Shown: positions 18,687-26,856 of the stretch, piece after piece
How positions within the stretch are numbered: the first letter of the stretch is position 1
Layout: the number at the start of each line of letters is the position of its first letter
Assembly: GCF_004570865.1 (NCBI RefSeq)
Contig: NZ_SPQS01000023.1
Location: 1-64,000 of the forward strand
Reading direction: 5' to 3'
Length of the DNA: 64,000 nucleotides
DNA from: Bradyrhizobium frederickii
Lineage (GTDB): Bacteria; Pseudomonadota; Alphaproteobacteria; Rhizobiales; Xanthobacteraceae
Position numbers and translations under genes: made by a program
The notes under the pieces: model-generated
What the model saw: only the letters and a program-made list of their open reading frames with translations
Database searches by the model: none
Told to the model about the DNA's origin: nothing

Positions 18687-19544
18687 ATGGCTAACGCGTT
18701 CGTCGCAGCGTTCGAGATCCTGAGCTTTGGCGCGATCATTGTCTTGATCGTGCTGGGGCTCGGGATCATCGCCAGCATGATGGGCATCTTCAATTTCGCG
18801 CAGGGCGAGTTCGTCCTGCTCGGCGCCTACATCACCTATCTCGCCTACGCCAAGGGCATGCCGATCTGGGCCGGCATGGTCGCGGCGCCCTTCGTGGTCG
18901 GCGCGCTCGGCTTCGCGCTGGAGGCGCTGATCATCCGCCGCTTCTACGCCGCGCCGATCGTCGCCATGCTCGGCACCTATGCGCTCGGCCTGATCATCCG
19001 CGAATCCGTGCGCGGATTGATCGGCGGCTTCTATCTCACCGTGCCCGAGCCGATCGGCGGCTCGATCGACATCGGCGCCATGCACATCTCGGCCTGGCGC
19101 TTCACCATTATCGTCATCACGCTCCTGGTGATGGCGGGCTGCTACCTCCTGCTGTCGCGCACCAGCTTCGGCCTGCGCATGCGCGCGACGCTGGAAAATC
19201 CCTCGCTGGCGCGGGCCTCGGGCATCTCCACGCCCCTGATGTACGGCGCCACCTTCGCATTCGGCTCCGCACTTGCCGGTCTCGCCGGCGCGCTGATCGT
19301 CCCGGTGTTCAGCCTCTATGCCGATCTCGGCCTGCGCTTCCTGATCCAGGGCTTTGTCGCGGTCATGGTCGGCGGGGTCGGCTCCTTCATCGGGCCGGTC
19401 GCGGGTGCCGGCGTCATCGGCACGCTCAGCGCCGCGCTGCCATGGGTGATGGCGCCCGTCGTCGCCGACGTGCTCGTCTTCGTGCTCGCCATTGTCTTCA
19501 TCAAATTCCGCCCGCAGGGCCTCATCGCTGGAAAAGGGGTTTAG
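18687..19544 (+). CDS. Branched-chain/urea-type ABC transporter permease (UrtB-like)
   Basis: A 285-residue integral membrane protein of the LivH/UrtB family. The diagnostic loop is MGIFNFAQGEFVLLGAYI near residues 31-48, and the second is FVAVMVGGVGSFIGPVAGAGVIG near the end; about eight membrane segments are evident. It pairs with the LivM/UrtC-type permease at 20837 to form the membrane channel. It follows the amidase by 36 nt, consistent with an operon. By context the cargo is an amide or urea rather than leucine. Confidence 0.85.
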   Translation: MANAFVAAFEILSFGAIIVLIVLGLGIIASMMGIFNFAQGEFVLLGAYITYLAYAKGMPIWAGMVAAPFVVGALGFALEALIIRRFYAAPIVAMLGTYALGLIIRESVRGLIGGFYLTVPEPIGGSIDIGAMHISAWRFTIIVITLLVMAGCYLLLSRTSFGLRMRATLENPSLARASGISTPLMYGATFAFGSALAGLAGALIVPVFSLYADLGLRFLIQGFVAVMVGGVGSFIGPVAGAGVIGTLSAALPWVMAPVVADVLVFVLAIVFIKFRPQGLIAGKGV

Positions 19545-19548
19545 TCAC

Positions 19549-20766
19549 ATGTTCGATCGCACTCAGCTCTCACGCCGCCGCTTCCTCTCCAATTTCGCCT
19601 TTGCATCCGGCGCGGTCGCAACCGGCATCGGCAGCTGGGTGATCCCGGCGCCCTGGGCCAACGCGGCCGAAGCCCCGATCAAGGTCGGCATCGCCACCGA
19701 CCTCACCGGTCCGATCGCTTATGCCGGCAATGCCGACGCCAATGTCGCCAAGATGGTGATCAAGGAGATCAACGCCGCCGGCGGCCTGCTCGGCCGTCCG
19801 CTCGAGCTCTATATCGAGGACACCGCCTCCAACGAATCCGTCGCCGTCGGCAACGTCCGCAAGCTGATCCAGCGCGACAAGGTCGACATGGTGCTGGGCG
19901 GTATCACCTCGTCGATGCGCAACGCGATCAAGGATCCGATCGTGGCGCGCGGCAAGACGCTCTACATCTATCCCCAGCTCTACGAGGGCAAGGAGTGCAC
20001 GCCCTATCTGTTCTGCACCGGGCCGACGCCGGCGCAGCAATGCGACGAGTTCATCCCCTGGCTGATCAAGAACGGCGGCAAGAAGTTCGCGCTCCCGAGC
20101 GCCAACTACGTCTGGCCGCACACGCTCAACGTCTATGCCCGCAAGGTGATCGAGGCGAACGGCGGCGAGGTCGTGTTCGAGGAATACTACCCGCTCGACC
20201 AGGTCGATTTCTCCGCGACCGTCAACCGCATCGTCTCCAACAAGGTCGATGTCGTCTTCAACACCGTCATTCCGCCCGGCGTCGGGCCGTTCTTCAAGCA
20301 GCTCTATGAAGCCGGCTTCCTCAAGAACGGCGGGCGTCTCGCCTGCGTCTATTATGACGAGAACACGCTCAACATCAATCAGGCCGCCGAGATCGAAGGC
20401 CTCGCCAGCTGCCTCGACTATTTCAAGGTCCTGACCAAGGAGAACCCGTTCGACGCAAAAATTCAGGCGGCCTATGAGAAGGACTTCCCCGGCAACTTCC
20501 TGTTCGCGGCCGGCAGTGCCGCCACCGGCACCTATCGCGGCCTCAAGCTGTGGGAAGCCGCAGTGAAGGAAGCCGGCAAGATCGACCGCGAGTCCGTTGC
20601 CGCCGCGCTCGACCATGCCAAGATCGCTGAAGGTCCGGGCGGACCTGCCGAGATGGTCCCCGGCAAACGGCACTGCAAGATGAAGATGTACACCGCGGTC
20701 GCCAAAGGCGGGAATTACGAGATCGTCGCGCGCAGCAGCGGCCTCGTCGATCCCAAGGAATGCTGA
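19549..20766 (+). CDS. ABC transporter substrate-binding protein, UrtA/AmiC-like, Tat-exported
   Basis: A 405-residue binding protein. The N-terminus carries a twin-arginine signal (SRRRFLSNFAF, then a weakly hydrophobic stretch ending WANAAEA), so it is exported folded to the periplasm. The mature part starts IKVGIATDLTGPIAY and has the UrtA/FmdD-type residues NAAGGLLGRPLELYIEDTAS, LYIYPQLYEGKECTPY and NYVWPHTLNVYARK. It hands amide or urea to the permeases. It begins 4 nt after the upstream permease gene. A strong hairpin right after its stop (20781-20803) could stabilise its mRNA so that more binding protein than permease is made. Confidence 0.88.
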   Translation: MFDRTQLSRRRFLSNFAFASGAVATGIGSWVIPAPWANAAEAPIKVGIATDLTGPIAYAGNADANVAKMVIKEINAAGGLLGRPLELYIEDTASNESVAVGNVRKLIQRDKVDMVLGGITSSMRNAIKDPIVARGKTLYIYPQLYEGKECTPYLFCTGPTPAQQCDEFIPWLIKNGGKKFALPSANYVWPHTLNVYARKVIEANGGEVVFEEYYPLDQVDFSATVNRIVSNKVDVVFNTVIPPGVGPFFKQLYEAGFLKNGGRLACVYYDENTLNINQAAEIEGLASCLDYFKVLTKENPFDAKIQAAYEKDFPGNFLFAAGSAATGTYRGLKLWEAAVKEAGKIDRESVAAALDHAKIAEGPGGPAEMVPGKRHCKMKMYTAVAKGGNYEIVARSSGLVDPKEC

Positions 20767-20780
20767 CGGGGCTGTTCTTC

Positions 20781-20803
20781 ACCTCTCCCCGTCGGGGAGA
20801 GGT
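20781..20803 (+). terminator. Intra-operon hairpin after the binding-protein gene
   Basis: ACCTCTCCCC-GTC-GGGGAGAGGT is a perfect 10-bp stem with a 3-nt loop and no T-run. Its position between the binding protein and the next permease suggests partial termination or protection of the upstream mRNA from 3' exonucleases, rather than a full stop. Confidence 0.5.
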
Positions 20804-20836
20804 GCGGTGTCGGGCCACAAGGTGCTTTGATTCGAA

Positions 20837-21916
20837 ATGCTGAAGTCCATGGGTGCAGCTAAGCAAGCGGTTCACACCGGTGTCGGGGACGGCACGGACG
20901 TTTCGGTGGCCGGAGCCGTATCGAGCGGGCGGTCGTCAGGCCTAAAGATCCTGCCGATCGTGGAGGCCGTCGTGCTGGTCGCGGCGCTGCTCGCGCCATT
21001 GGTGCTGCAGGATTATCTCACGGTTTTCGCGACGCGCGTGATCATCCTGGCGCTGTTCGCGCTGTCGTTCGACCTGGTCTGGGGCTATGCCGGCATCATG
21101 AGCTTCGGTCAGGCCCTGTTCTTCGGCTCCGCCGGCTACGGCGTGGCGCTGCTCGCGCGCGATCTCGACATCACCAATATCTTCCTGGTGCTGCCGGCGG
21201 GCACGTTGATCGGCCTCGCCTTCGCGCTGCTGCTCGGCGGCTTCCTGCTGCTGGGCCGGCATCCCTCCAGCGTGATCTTCGTCTCGCTCGGCACGTTGAC
21301 CGGCTCCTACGCCGCCGATCGGCTGGCGCGCGGCTGGTATTATCTCGGCGGCCAGAACGGCATCCCCTCGATCGCGCCGATGTCGCTCGGCACTTACGAG
21401 TTCACGGAAGGACCGGCGTTCTACTATCTCGTGCTCGGCATTCTCGTCTTGGTCTACCTGCTCTGCCGCTTCCTGGTGCGTTCGCAGTTCGGCCTCGCGC
21501 TCGCGGGCCTGCGCGAAAACGAGCAGCGCATCGCCTTCTTCGGCTACAAGGCGCAGCACCTGAAGGCGATCATCTTCACCATCGGCGGCGCCGTGGCGGG
21601 CCTCGCCGGCAGCCTCTATGCCTTCCACGAGGGTTTCGTCTGGCCCAACATGGTCGGCGTCGTGGTCTCGACGCAAGTGGTGCTCTATGTGCTGTTCGGC
21701 GGCTCAGGCACGCTGATCGGCGCCGTCATCGGTGCCGTGATCGTCGAGGGCGTCAGCTTCTGGCTGTCGGACAATTACCGCGACATCTGGCCGATCATCC
21801 TCGGTGTGTTGCTGCTGGTGGTGATCCTGTTCCGCCCGCTCGGCCTGATCAGCTTCATGCTCGGCGAGCGCGAGCGCGTCGGCAGCTTCGGCGCCAAGGC
21901 GAAGGAGAATCCGTGA
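20837..21916 (+). CDS. Branched-chain/urea-type ABC transporter permease (UrtC/LivM-like)
   Basis: A 359-residue permease. A polar N-terminal extension of about 35 residues precedes the membrane part. Family blocks are LFALSFDLVWGYAGIMSFGQALFFG, followed by GLALAGLRENEQRIAFFGY and VVLYVLFGGSGTLIGAVIG. LivM-type proteins carry the EAA-like coupling loop that contacts the ATPases. Its TGA overlaps the ATG of the next ATPase gene (TGATG), showing tight translational coupling. The N-terminal extension is longer than usual, so a later start is possible, but no good ribosome-binding site forces it. Confidence 0.85.
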   Translation: MLKSMGAAKQAVHTGVGDGTDVSVAGAVSSGRSSGLKILPIVEAVVLVAALLAPLVLQDYLTVFATRVIILALFALSFDLVWGYAGIMSFGQALFFGSAGYGVALLARDLDITNIFLVLPAGTLIGLAFALLLGGFLLLGRHPSSVIFVSLGTLTGSYAADRLARGWYYLGGQNGIPSIAPMSLGTYEFTEGPAFYYLVLGILVLVYLLCRFLVRSQFGLALAGLRENEQRIAFFGYKAQHLKAIIFTIGGAVAGLAGSLYAFHEGFVWPNMVGVVVSTQVVLYVLFGGSGTLIGAVIGAVIVEGVSFWLSDNYRDIWPIILGVLLLVVILFRPLGLISFMLGERERVGSFGAKAKENP

Positions 21917-22647
21917 TGCTCCTTGAAGCCGCCGGCATCAAGAAGGTCTTCGGCAAGCTCACCGCGCTGGACGGCGCGGCGCTCAGTGTCGGCGAGAACG
22001 AGTTTCACGGCCTGATCGGACCCAACGGCTCCGGCAAGAGCACCTTGATGAAGTGCATCGCCGGCGCCGAGGTGCCGACGCAGGGAAAAGTCTCCTTCGT
22101 CAACACCGACATCACCGCGTACACGCCGACCGAGCGCGCGCGGGCCGGCATGAGCCTCAAATTCCAGATCACATCCGTGCTGCCGTCGCTGACGCTCTAC
22201 GACAACATCCTGCTGGCGTTGCAGGCGCAGTCCTCGCTGTTCGACCTCGTGTTCTCGCGCACGCGGGGCGCGCTGCACGACCAGGTCATGACCATGCTGA
22301 GGCAATTTCGTCTCGCCGATCGCGCCTTCGAGGCCGCCGCTGCGCTGTCGCACGGCCAGCAGCAATGGCTGGAGATCGCGATGGCGCTCGCGGGCAAGCC
22401 CAAGCTGCTGCTGCTCGACGAGCCGACCGGCGGCATGAGCCTGGAGGAGCGCCGCGTCACCGGCGAGCTGCTGCAGCCGATCAAGCAGCATTGCTCCCTC
22501 GTCATCGTCGAGCACGACCTCGATTTCATCCGCGACATCTGCGATCGCCTCACCGTGCTCGACCAGGGCAGGGTGCTGGCGTCAGGAACGGTGTCGGAGA
22601 TCCAGGCCAACCCATCTGTCCAGGAGATCTATCTGCGCCGTGCCTGA
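21916..22647 (+). CDS. ABC transporter ATP-binding protein (UrtD/LivG-like)
   Basis: A 243-residue ATPase with Walker A GPNGSGKST, Q-loop region FQITSVLPSLTLYDNI, the signature in LSHGQQQWLEIAMAL (an LSHGQ variant typical of UrtD) and Walker B LLLLDEPTGGMS, followed by VIVEHDLDFI. The start is the ATG at 21916 inside TGATG; the GTG one codon earlier is less likely. It powers import together with the next gene, whose GTG start overlaps its end by 8 nt. Confidence 0.88.
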   Translation: MLLEAAGIKKVFGKLTALDGAALSVGENEFHGLIGPNGSGKSTLMKCIAGAEVPTQGKVSFVNTDITAYTPTERARAGMSLKFQITSVLPSLTLYDNILLALQAQSSLFDLVFSRTRGALHDQVMTMLRQFRLADRAFEAAAALSHGQQQWLEIAMALAGKPKLLLLDEPTGGMSLEERRVTGELLQPIKQHCSLVIVEHDLDFIRDICDRLTVLDQGRVLASGTVSEIQANPSVQEIYLRRA

Positions 22648-23335
22648 ATTTTTGGACATCAAGCATCTCGACGCCGGCTATGGCCGCAGCCAGGTCCTGT
22701 TCGACGTCACCCTCGGCATTCCCTGGCGCGGCGGCGTCGCCGTGCTCGGGCGCAACGGCGCCGGCAAGACCACGCTGATGAAGACCATCGTCGGCGAGCT
22801 GCCGGCGTGGAAGGGCGAGCTCGCCTTCGACGGCCGCGACATCAGCCGCCGCGCCACCCAGGAGCGCGTCCGCGCCGGCATCGGCTATGTGCCGCAGGAG
22901 CATTCGGTGTTCGCGCGCCTGTCGGTGCGCGACAATCTCGCCGTCGGCTCGCTCGCGAGCAGGGATGCTTCAGCGGTCGATCGCGTGCTGGCGATCTTTC
23001 CGAAGCTCGGCCAGCGCCTCGACCAGCCCGCCGGCACGCTGTCCGGCGGCGAGCGCAAGATGCTCGCGATCGGCCGCGCCATGCTCGGCGAGCCCAAGCT
23101 GCTACTGCTGGACGAGCCGACCGAAGGCGTCTGGATCGGCGTGATCGAGGAAATCACCGAGCGCCTGATCGAGCTCGCCAGGACCATCGCCGTGATCATC
23201 GTCGAGCAGCACCTCGACCTCGCGCTCCGCGTCGCCGATTACGCCTATGTGCTGGACCGCGGCCGCGTCGCGCTGCAAGGCGAGGCGGGGCAGGTGCGGG
23301 GCAATCCGGAGCTGATGCGGTATCTCGCGCCGTAG
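22640..23335 (+). CDS. ABC transporter ATP-binding protein (UrtE/LivF-like)
   Basis: A 231-residue ATPase. Walker A is GRNGAGKTT, the signature LSGGERKMLAIGRAM, and Walker B LLLLDEPTEGVW; the segment IGYVPQEHSVFARLSVRDNL is typical of LivF/UrtE. TEGVWIGVIEEITERL also fits UrtE. It starts at GTG 22640 within the end of the previous gene and is the last gene of the amidase-importer operon. A family B repeat begins about 50 nt after the stop and may terminate the transcript. Confidence 0.88.
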   Translation: MPEFLDIKHLDAGYGRSQVLFDVTLGIPWRGGVAVLGRNGAGKTTLMKTIVGELPAWKGELAFDGRDISRRATQERVRAGIGYVPQEHSVFARLSVRDNLAVGSLASRDASAVDRVLAIFPKLGQRLDQPAGTLSGGERKMLAIGRAMLGEPKLLLLDEPTEGVWIGVIEEITERLIELARTIAVIIVEQHLDLALRVADYAYVLDRGRVALQGEAGQVRGNPELMRYLAP

Positions 23336-23382
23336 GGGGCCGCGCGCTGCCCTCAAATCTGCCGCGGCATCCTCTCAGTCCC

Positions 23383-23512
23383 GTCATCCTGAGGCGCGAG
23401 CGGCGCGATGCGCCGCATCGTGCCGCGAGCCTCGAAGGATGAGCGGCCGAGCAGCCAGCCGGGCCGTCGCCCTTCGAGGGCCGCTGAAGAAGCGGCCACC
23501 TCAGGATGACGG
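23383..23512. repeat. Family B inverted repeat, copy 2
   Basis: It begins GTCATCCTGAGGCGCGAG and ends CACCTCAGGATGACGG, with an inner CTCGAAGGATGA facing CCCTTCGAGGGCCG. It is inverted relative to the copy at 7074 and lies between the convergent importer operon and the L,D-transpeptidase gene. Confidence 0.8.
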
Positions 23513-23557
23513 GGAGATATTGTCGATTGTGAAAGAGAGGAGCGCGCGGCCGCCCGC

Positions 23558-25162
23558 CTACTTCATCGCCGAGAACCGGCTGTCGAACGAGTTCGACGAC
23601 ACCACCGGCGCGGCGCCCATGATCTGCGTGGCTTCACCCGCACCATCGCTCACCGACGGCTTCAGCGCCGGCCGGGTCTGGGCGAGGCGCGTGTCGGGCT
23701 TTGCCGGCTCGGCGGGCTTGGCGGCGGCAACAGTCGGCTTCGGCGCGTCCTTTGCGGCATCCTTCTTGTCGCTGCCCGGCACGAACCGGCTCACGGCGGC
23801 TTTCAGCCGCGACGCCGCGGTCGTGGGTGTCGTGGGCGTGGGTGTCGTGGGCGTGGCGGCCGGGGCAACGGATGCGGTCGCCTGCGGCGGCGGTGTGGTC
23901 GCGGTGGTGTCGGATGAGCCAATGCCCATCCTGCGCCCGAGATTCGAGAAGAAGCCGCCGGATTTCTCTTGCGATTTCTCCTGGGACTTTTCCGCCGGCT
24001 GAGCCGAGGCGACGCGGGTGCTGGTCGCGGGCGCGCTGACGGCGACCACCGGCTCTTGCTGCGGCGCCGGCGCCGATGCCACCGCGTCGAGATTCGGCTT
24101 CGGCGGATTGACGTGGCTGGGGATCGTGCCCGGCGCCTTGGCCATCGCCAGCATCTGCAGCGTGGTGCCTTCGGCGCCCTCGGACAGGCCAGTCGAGCCT
24201 TCCGGAATCTTGGCGGCGAACACCTTGTTCATGCCGCCGTCGATGCCGGTGTTCATGCGCGCCACCGGGGTGCCCTTGGCGATTAGCTTGGCGTATTCGG
24301 CCTCGTCTTTGGCTTGCTTCCCCCGCACGGCGGCGACGATGTCCTCGGGGATCACATAGGCAGGGCATTTTGCCGAGGCGTCGAACACCGGATCGCGCTT
24401 GGCGTCCGCCGGTTTGGCCGCGTCGAAGACGTACTTCTTCTCGCAGAAATCGACCTTCGGCTCCTGCCGCGTCACCTCGAAATGATCATAGCCTTCCTTG
24501 ATCATCTTCCAGAACGGCATGTTCGGATTGTTCCGGTGCTTGGCCATGTTCACCGGCGTCATCTTGAACGGATAGGCCTGCAGCTGGAACGCCTTCTGGC
24601 CGCCGAAGAAGGATTCGCGGCCGAGCGAATAGATCTCCGCGATCTGCTCGTCGGTCATGGCGTAACAGCCGCGCGAAGAACAGTCGCCATGCACCATCAG
24701 CTGCGAGCCGGTGCGGCCCAGAGCCTTGTCGAACGCGTTCGGATAGCCGGTGTTGAAGGAGAGGTAATAGGCCGATTGCGGATTCATCTGGCCCGGATTG
24801 ATCGAGTAGAATCCCTCCGGCGCCTGACGGTCGCCTTCGCGCACCTTGGGGCCGAGGTCGCCCGACCAGCGGCAGATCGGATAGGTCTTGAGCAGTGCGA
24901 ACTGGCCCGAGCGGGTCTGCTTCCAGACCTCGAGCTCGGCCTCCTGCTTGAACAGGCGGACCAGGATCGGCGATTGCAGATCCATGTCCTTCTCGGCCAT
25001 CGCGGCGAGCAGCTTCGGCGGCACCGGCTGATTGGCCTTGGCATTGGTCGCGAGCGAGACCTGGTCGGTGTCGCAGCCGGCCAGCAGGCCGCCGGCCGTC
25101 ATCAGCGCAACCGAAGCCAAGAGCGCGCGAGCAAGCGAACGAGAAATCAAGATGGACCCCAC
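23558..25162 (-). CDS. L,D-transpeptidase family lipoprotein (YkuD/YafK-like)
   Basis: About 534 residues. A signal peptide with a lipobox LLAGC predicts a lipid-anchored protein at C30. The catalytic motif VHGDCSSRGCYAMTDEQ supplies H158 and the nucleophile C166 (numbering from GTG 25162). YkuD enzymes make 3-3 peptidoglycan crosslinks or attach proteins to peptidoglycan in the periplasm; YafK-type members may instead cleave such links. The last 200 residues are low-complexity Ala/Pro/Thr/Lys sequence (TPTTPTPTTPTT, KPTVAAAKPAEPAKP), probably a flexible wall-spanning region. An upstream ATG at 25234 would put 24 polar residues in front of the signal, so GTG 25162 is preferred. Confidence 0.8.
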   Translation of the reverse strand: MGSILISRSLARALLASVALMTAGGLLAGCDTDQVSLATNAKANQPVPPKLLAAMAEKDMDLQSPILVRLFKQEAELEVWKQTRSGQFALLKTYPICRWSGDLGPKVREGDRQAPEGFYSINPGQMNPQSAYYLSFNTGYPNAFDKALGRTGSQLMVHGDCSSRGCYAMTDEQIAEIYSLGRESFFGGQKAFQLQAYPFKMTPVNMAKHRNNPNMPFWKMIKEGYDHFEVTRQEPKVDFCEKKYVFDAAKPADAKRDPVFDASAKCPAYVIPEDIVAAVRGKQAKDEAEYAKLIAKGTPVARMNTGIDGGMNKVFAAKIPEGSTGLSEGAEGTTLQMLAMAKAPGTIPSHVNPPKPNLDAVASAPAPQQEPVVAVSAPATSTRVASAQPAEKSQEKSQEKSGGFFSNLGRRMGIGSSDTTATTPPPQATASVAPAATPTTPTPTTPTTAASRLKAAVSRFVPGSDKKDAAKDAPKPTVAAAKPAEPAKPDTRLAQTRPALKPSVSDGAGEATQIMGAAPVVSSNSFDSRFSAMK

Positions 25163-25479
25163 ACCGTGCCGGGCAGAGAGCGCGAACCCCAATTCGTTTG
25201 GCGCATGATCCGACCGGCGAACCGGACCCGTCACGACGGGCTTTTCAGCTCATGCCCCAGCGCTTGTGCCCTGAAGCCATTGATTAAAATTCTAACCTCT
25301 GGGTCATGTGGTCGCAACCCGAGCGGGGATCACGAGGGCGTTGGCCCAAAGGTGTGGTCAACAGAGACTTAAAGTGGGCCGGAACTTGGACCATGCGGCC
25401 AGACCAGCACAGAGATCGCCGATTTGGGCAAAAAAAGGGTTAATGCGGGGTTACCGGGGCCACCCCCCCGGGAGGTCTC
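25163..25479. other. Intergenic region upstream of the L,D-transpeptidase gene
   Basis: About 320 nt holding the presumed promoter of the reverse-strand L,D-transpeptidase gene. I see no convincing consensus boxes. The GGTTAATGCGGGGTTACCGGG stretch is not symmetrical enough to call an operator. No gene is supported here. Confidence 0.4.
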
Positions 25480-25566
25480 GTAGGGTGGGCAAAGCGGAAG
25501 CGTGCCCACCATCTTTCTCAATCAGGAAGAGATCGTGGGCACGGCGCTTTGCGCCTTTGCCCACTA
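25480..25566. repeat. Family D inverted repeat, copy 1 (interrupted)
   Basis: GTAGGGTGGGCAAAGCGGAAGC with CGTGCCCACC, and after about 35 nt GTGGGCACGGCGC with TTTGCCCACTAC. Outer and inner halves pair, giving a long imperfect hairpin. A shorter perfect version lies at 32513-32555. It ends 21 nt before the accA stop. Confidence 0.7.
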
Positions 25567-25587
25567 CGGCACCGGAATCGAGCCGAA

Positions 25588-26550
25588 TCAGCCCAGTTTC
25601 CGGCCGATATCGAGGAATTTCTGCCGCCGCTGCTTGCGGATGGCGTCGCCGTCCAGGCCCCGCAGCTCGTCGAAGGCTTTTGCGATGGCCTCACCCGTGG
25701 TGGCGATCATGGCGGCGGGGTCGCGGTGGGCGCCGCCGACCGGCTCCTTCAGGATCTGGTCGATCACCCCGAAGCGGAGCATGTCCTGTGCGGTGATCTT
25801 CATGTTGTTGGCGGCTTCCTGCGCCTTGGTGCCGTCGCGCCAGAGGATCGAGGACGCCGCCTCCGGCGAGATCACGCTGTAGATCGCGTGCTCCAGCATC
25901 AGGACCCTGTTGGCGGTGGTGATGGCGATGGCGCCGCCCGACATGCCCTCGCCGGTGATGATCGCAACATTCGGCACGGTCAGCGCCAGGCAGGCGTCGG
26001 TCGAGCGGGCGATGGCCTCGGCCTGGCCGCGCTCCTCGGCGCCGATGCCGGGATAGGCGCCGGCGGAATCGGCCAGCGACAGCACCGGCAGGCCGAACCG
26101 CTCGGCCATCTCCATCAGCCGCACGCATTTGCGATAGCCCTCGGGCCGCGCCATGCCGAAATTGTGCCGGATACGGCTCTCGGTGGAATCGCCCTTTTCC
26201 TGGCCCATCACGCAGATCGGCTCGCCGCGAAAGCGGCCGAAGCCGGCGACCAGCGCCTCGTCCTCGCCGAACTTGCGGTCGCCGGCGAGCGGGGTGAATT
26301 CGGTGATCAGGCCCTTGATGAAGTCGTTGAAATGGGGCCGCTGCGGATGCCGCGCCACCAGCGTCTTCTGCCACGGGGTCAGGTTCTGATAGAGGTCGGC
26401 CAGCGCCTGCGCCGCCTTGTCCTCGATCCGCCCGATCTCATCAGCGATATCCGTGCCGGAGGCCGCGAGCGTCCTAAGCTCGTCGAGCTTGGAATCGAGC
26501 TCGGCGACGGGCTTTTCGAAGTCGAGATAGCTGCGCATCTGGTCTTGCAT
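25588..26550 (-). CDS. accA: Acetyl-CoA carboxylase carboxyltransferase subunit alpha
   Basis: A 320-residue subunit which, with AccD, transfers CO2 from carboxybiotin to acetyl-CoA to give malonyl-CoA for fatty-acid synthesis. Recognisable blocks are YLDFEKPVAELDSKLDELR, RHPQRPHFNDFI, MGQEKGDSTESRI, FGMARPEGYRK, DSAGAYPGIGAEERGQAEAIA and EGMSGGAIAI. Length and start (MQDQMRSYLDFEKP, ATG 26550) agree with the family. It follows xerD in the same direction after a repeat-filled gap of about 300 nt, so separate transcription is likely. Confidence 0.96.
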   Translation of the reverse strand: MQDQMRSYLDFEKPVAELDSKLDELRTLAASGTDIADEIGRIEDKAAQALADLYQNLTPWQKTLVARHPQRPHFNDFIKGLITEFTPLAGDRKFGEDEALVAGFGRFRGEPICVMGQEKGDSTESRIRHNFGMARPEGYRKCVRLMEMAERFGLPVLSLADSAGAYPGIGAEERGQAEAIARSTDACLALTVPNVAIITGEGMSGGAIAITTANRVLMLEHAIYSVISPEAASSILWRDGTKAQEAANNMKITAQDMLRFGVIDQILKEPVGGAHRDPAAMIATTGEAIAKAFDELRGLDGDAIRKQRRQKFLDIGRKLG

Positions 26551-26720
26551 CAACTCAGTATAGGGGGACGGGGCTAAGAGGCGAAGCGAGGTCGGGGTCG
26601 CGGGAAGAAGTGCAGCGTCTTCAATGAGTTGGCTTGTGCACTCCGGGCCGGGAGCCAAATCACGCGTGAGGCCACGGCTCTTTCTGCGGAGATGTGGCCG
26701 AAGTCAAGGCGGTTTCCTTC

Positions 26721-26840
26721 ACCTCTCCCGCTTGCGGGAGAGGTCGCGCCGGAGGCGCGGGTGAGGGTTTTCTCGTCTTGGGGAGTGTCCCATCGTGGAG
26801 ATACCCTCTCCCCAGCCCTCTCCCGCAAGCGGGAGAGGGA
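26721..26840. repeat. Family C inverted repeat, copy 1
   Basis: ACCTCTCCCGCTTGCGGGAGAGGT is itself a perfect hairpin at the left end, and CCCTCTCCCGCAAGCGGGAGAGGG ends the element. Related copies are at 44460-44598 and 49325-49460. It fills the accA-xerD gap. Confidence 0.8.
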
Positions 26841-26856
26841 GCACACCTCCCACGCC

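Noticed and set aside
16875..19085. Long open frame (736 codons) on the minus strand opposite the amidase and permease genes
   Set aside because: It is antisense to strongly supported genes with intact catalytic motifs, and shows no domain.
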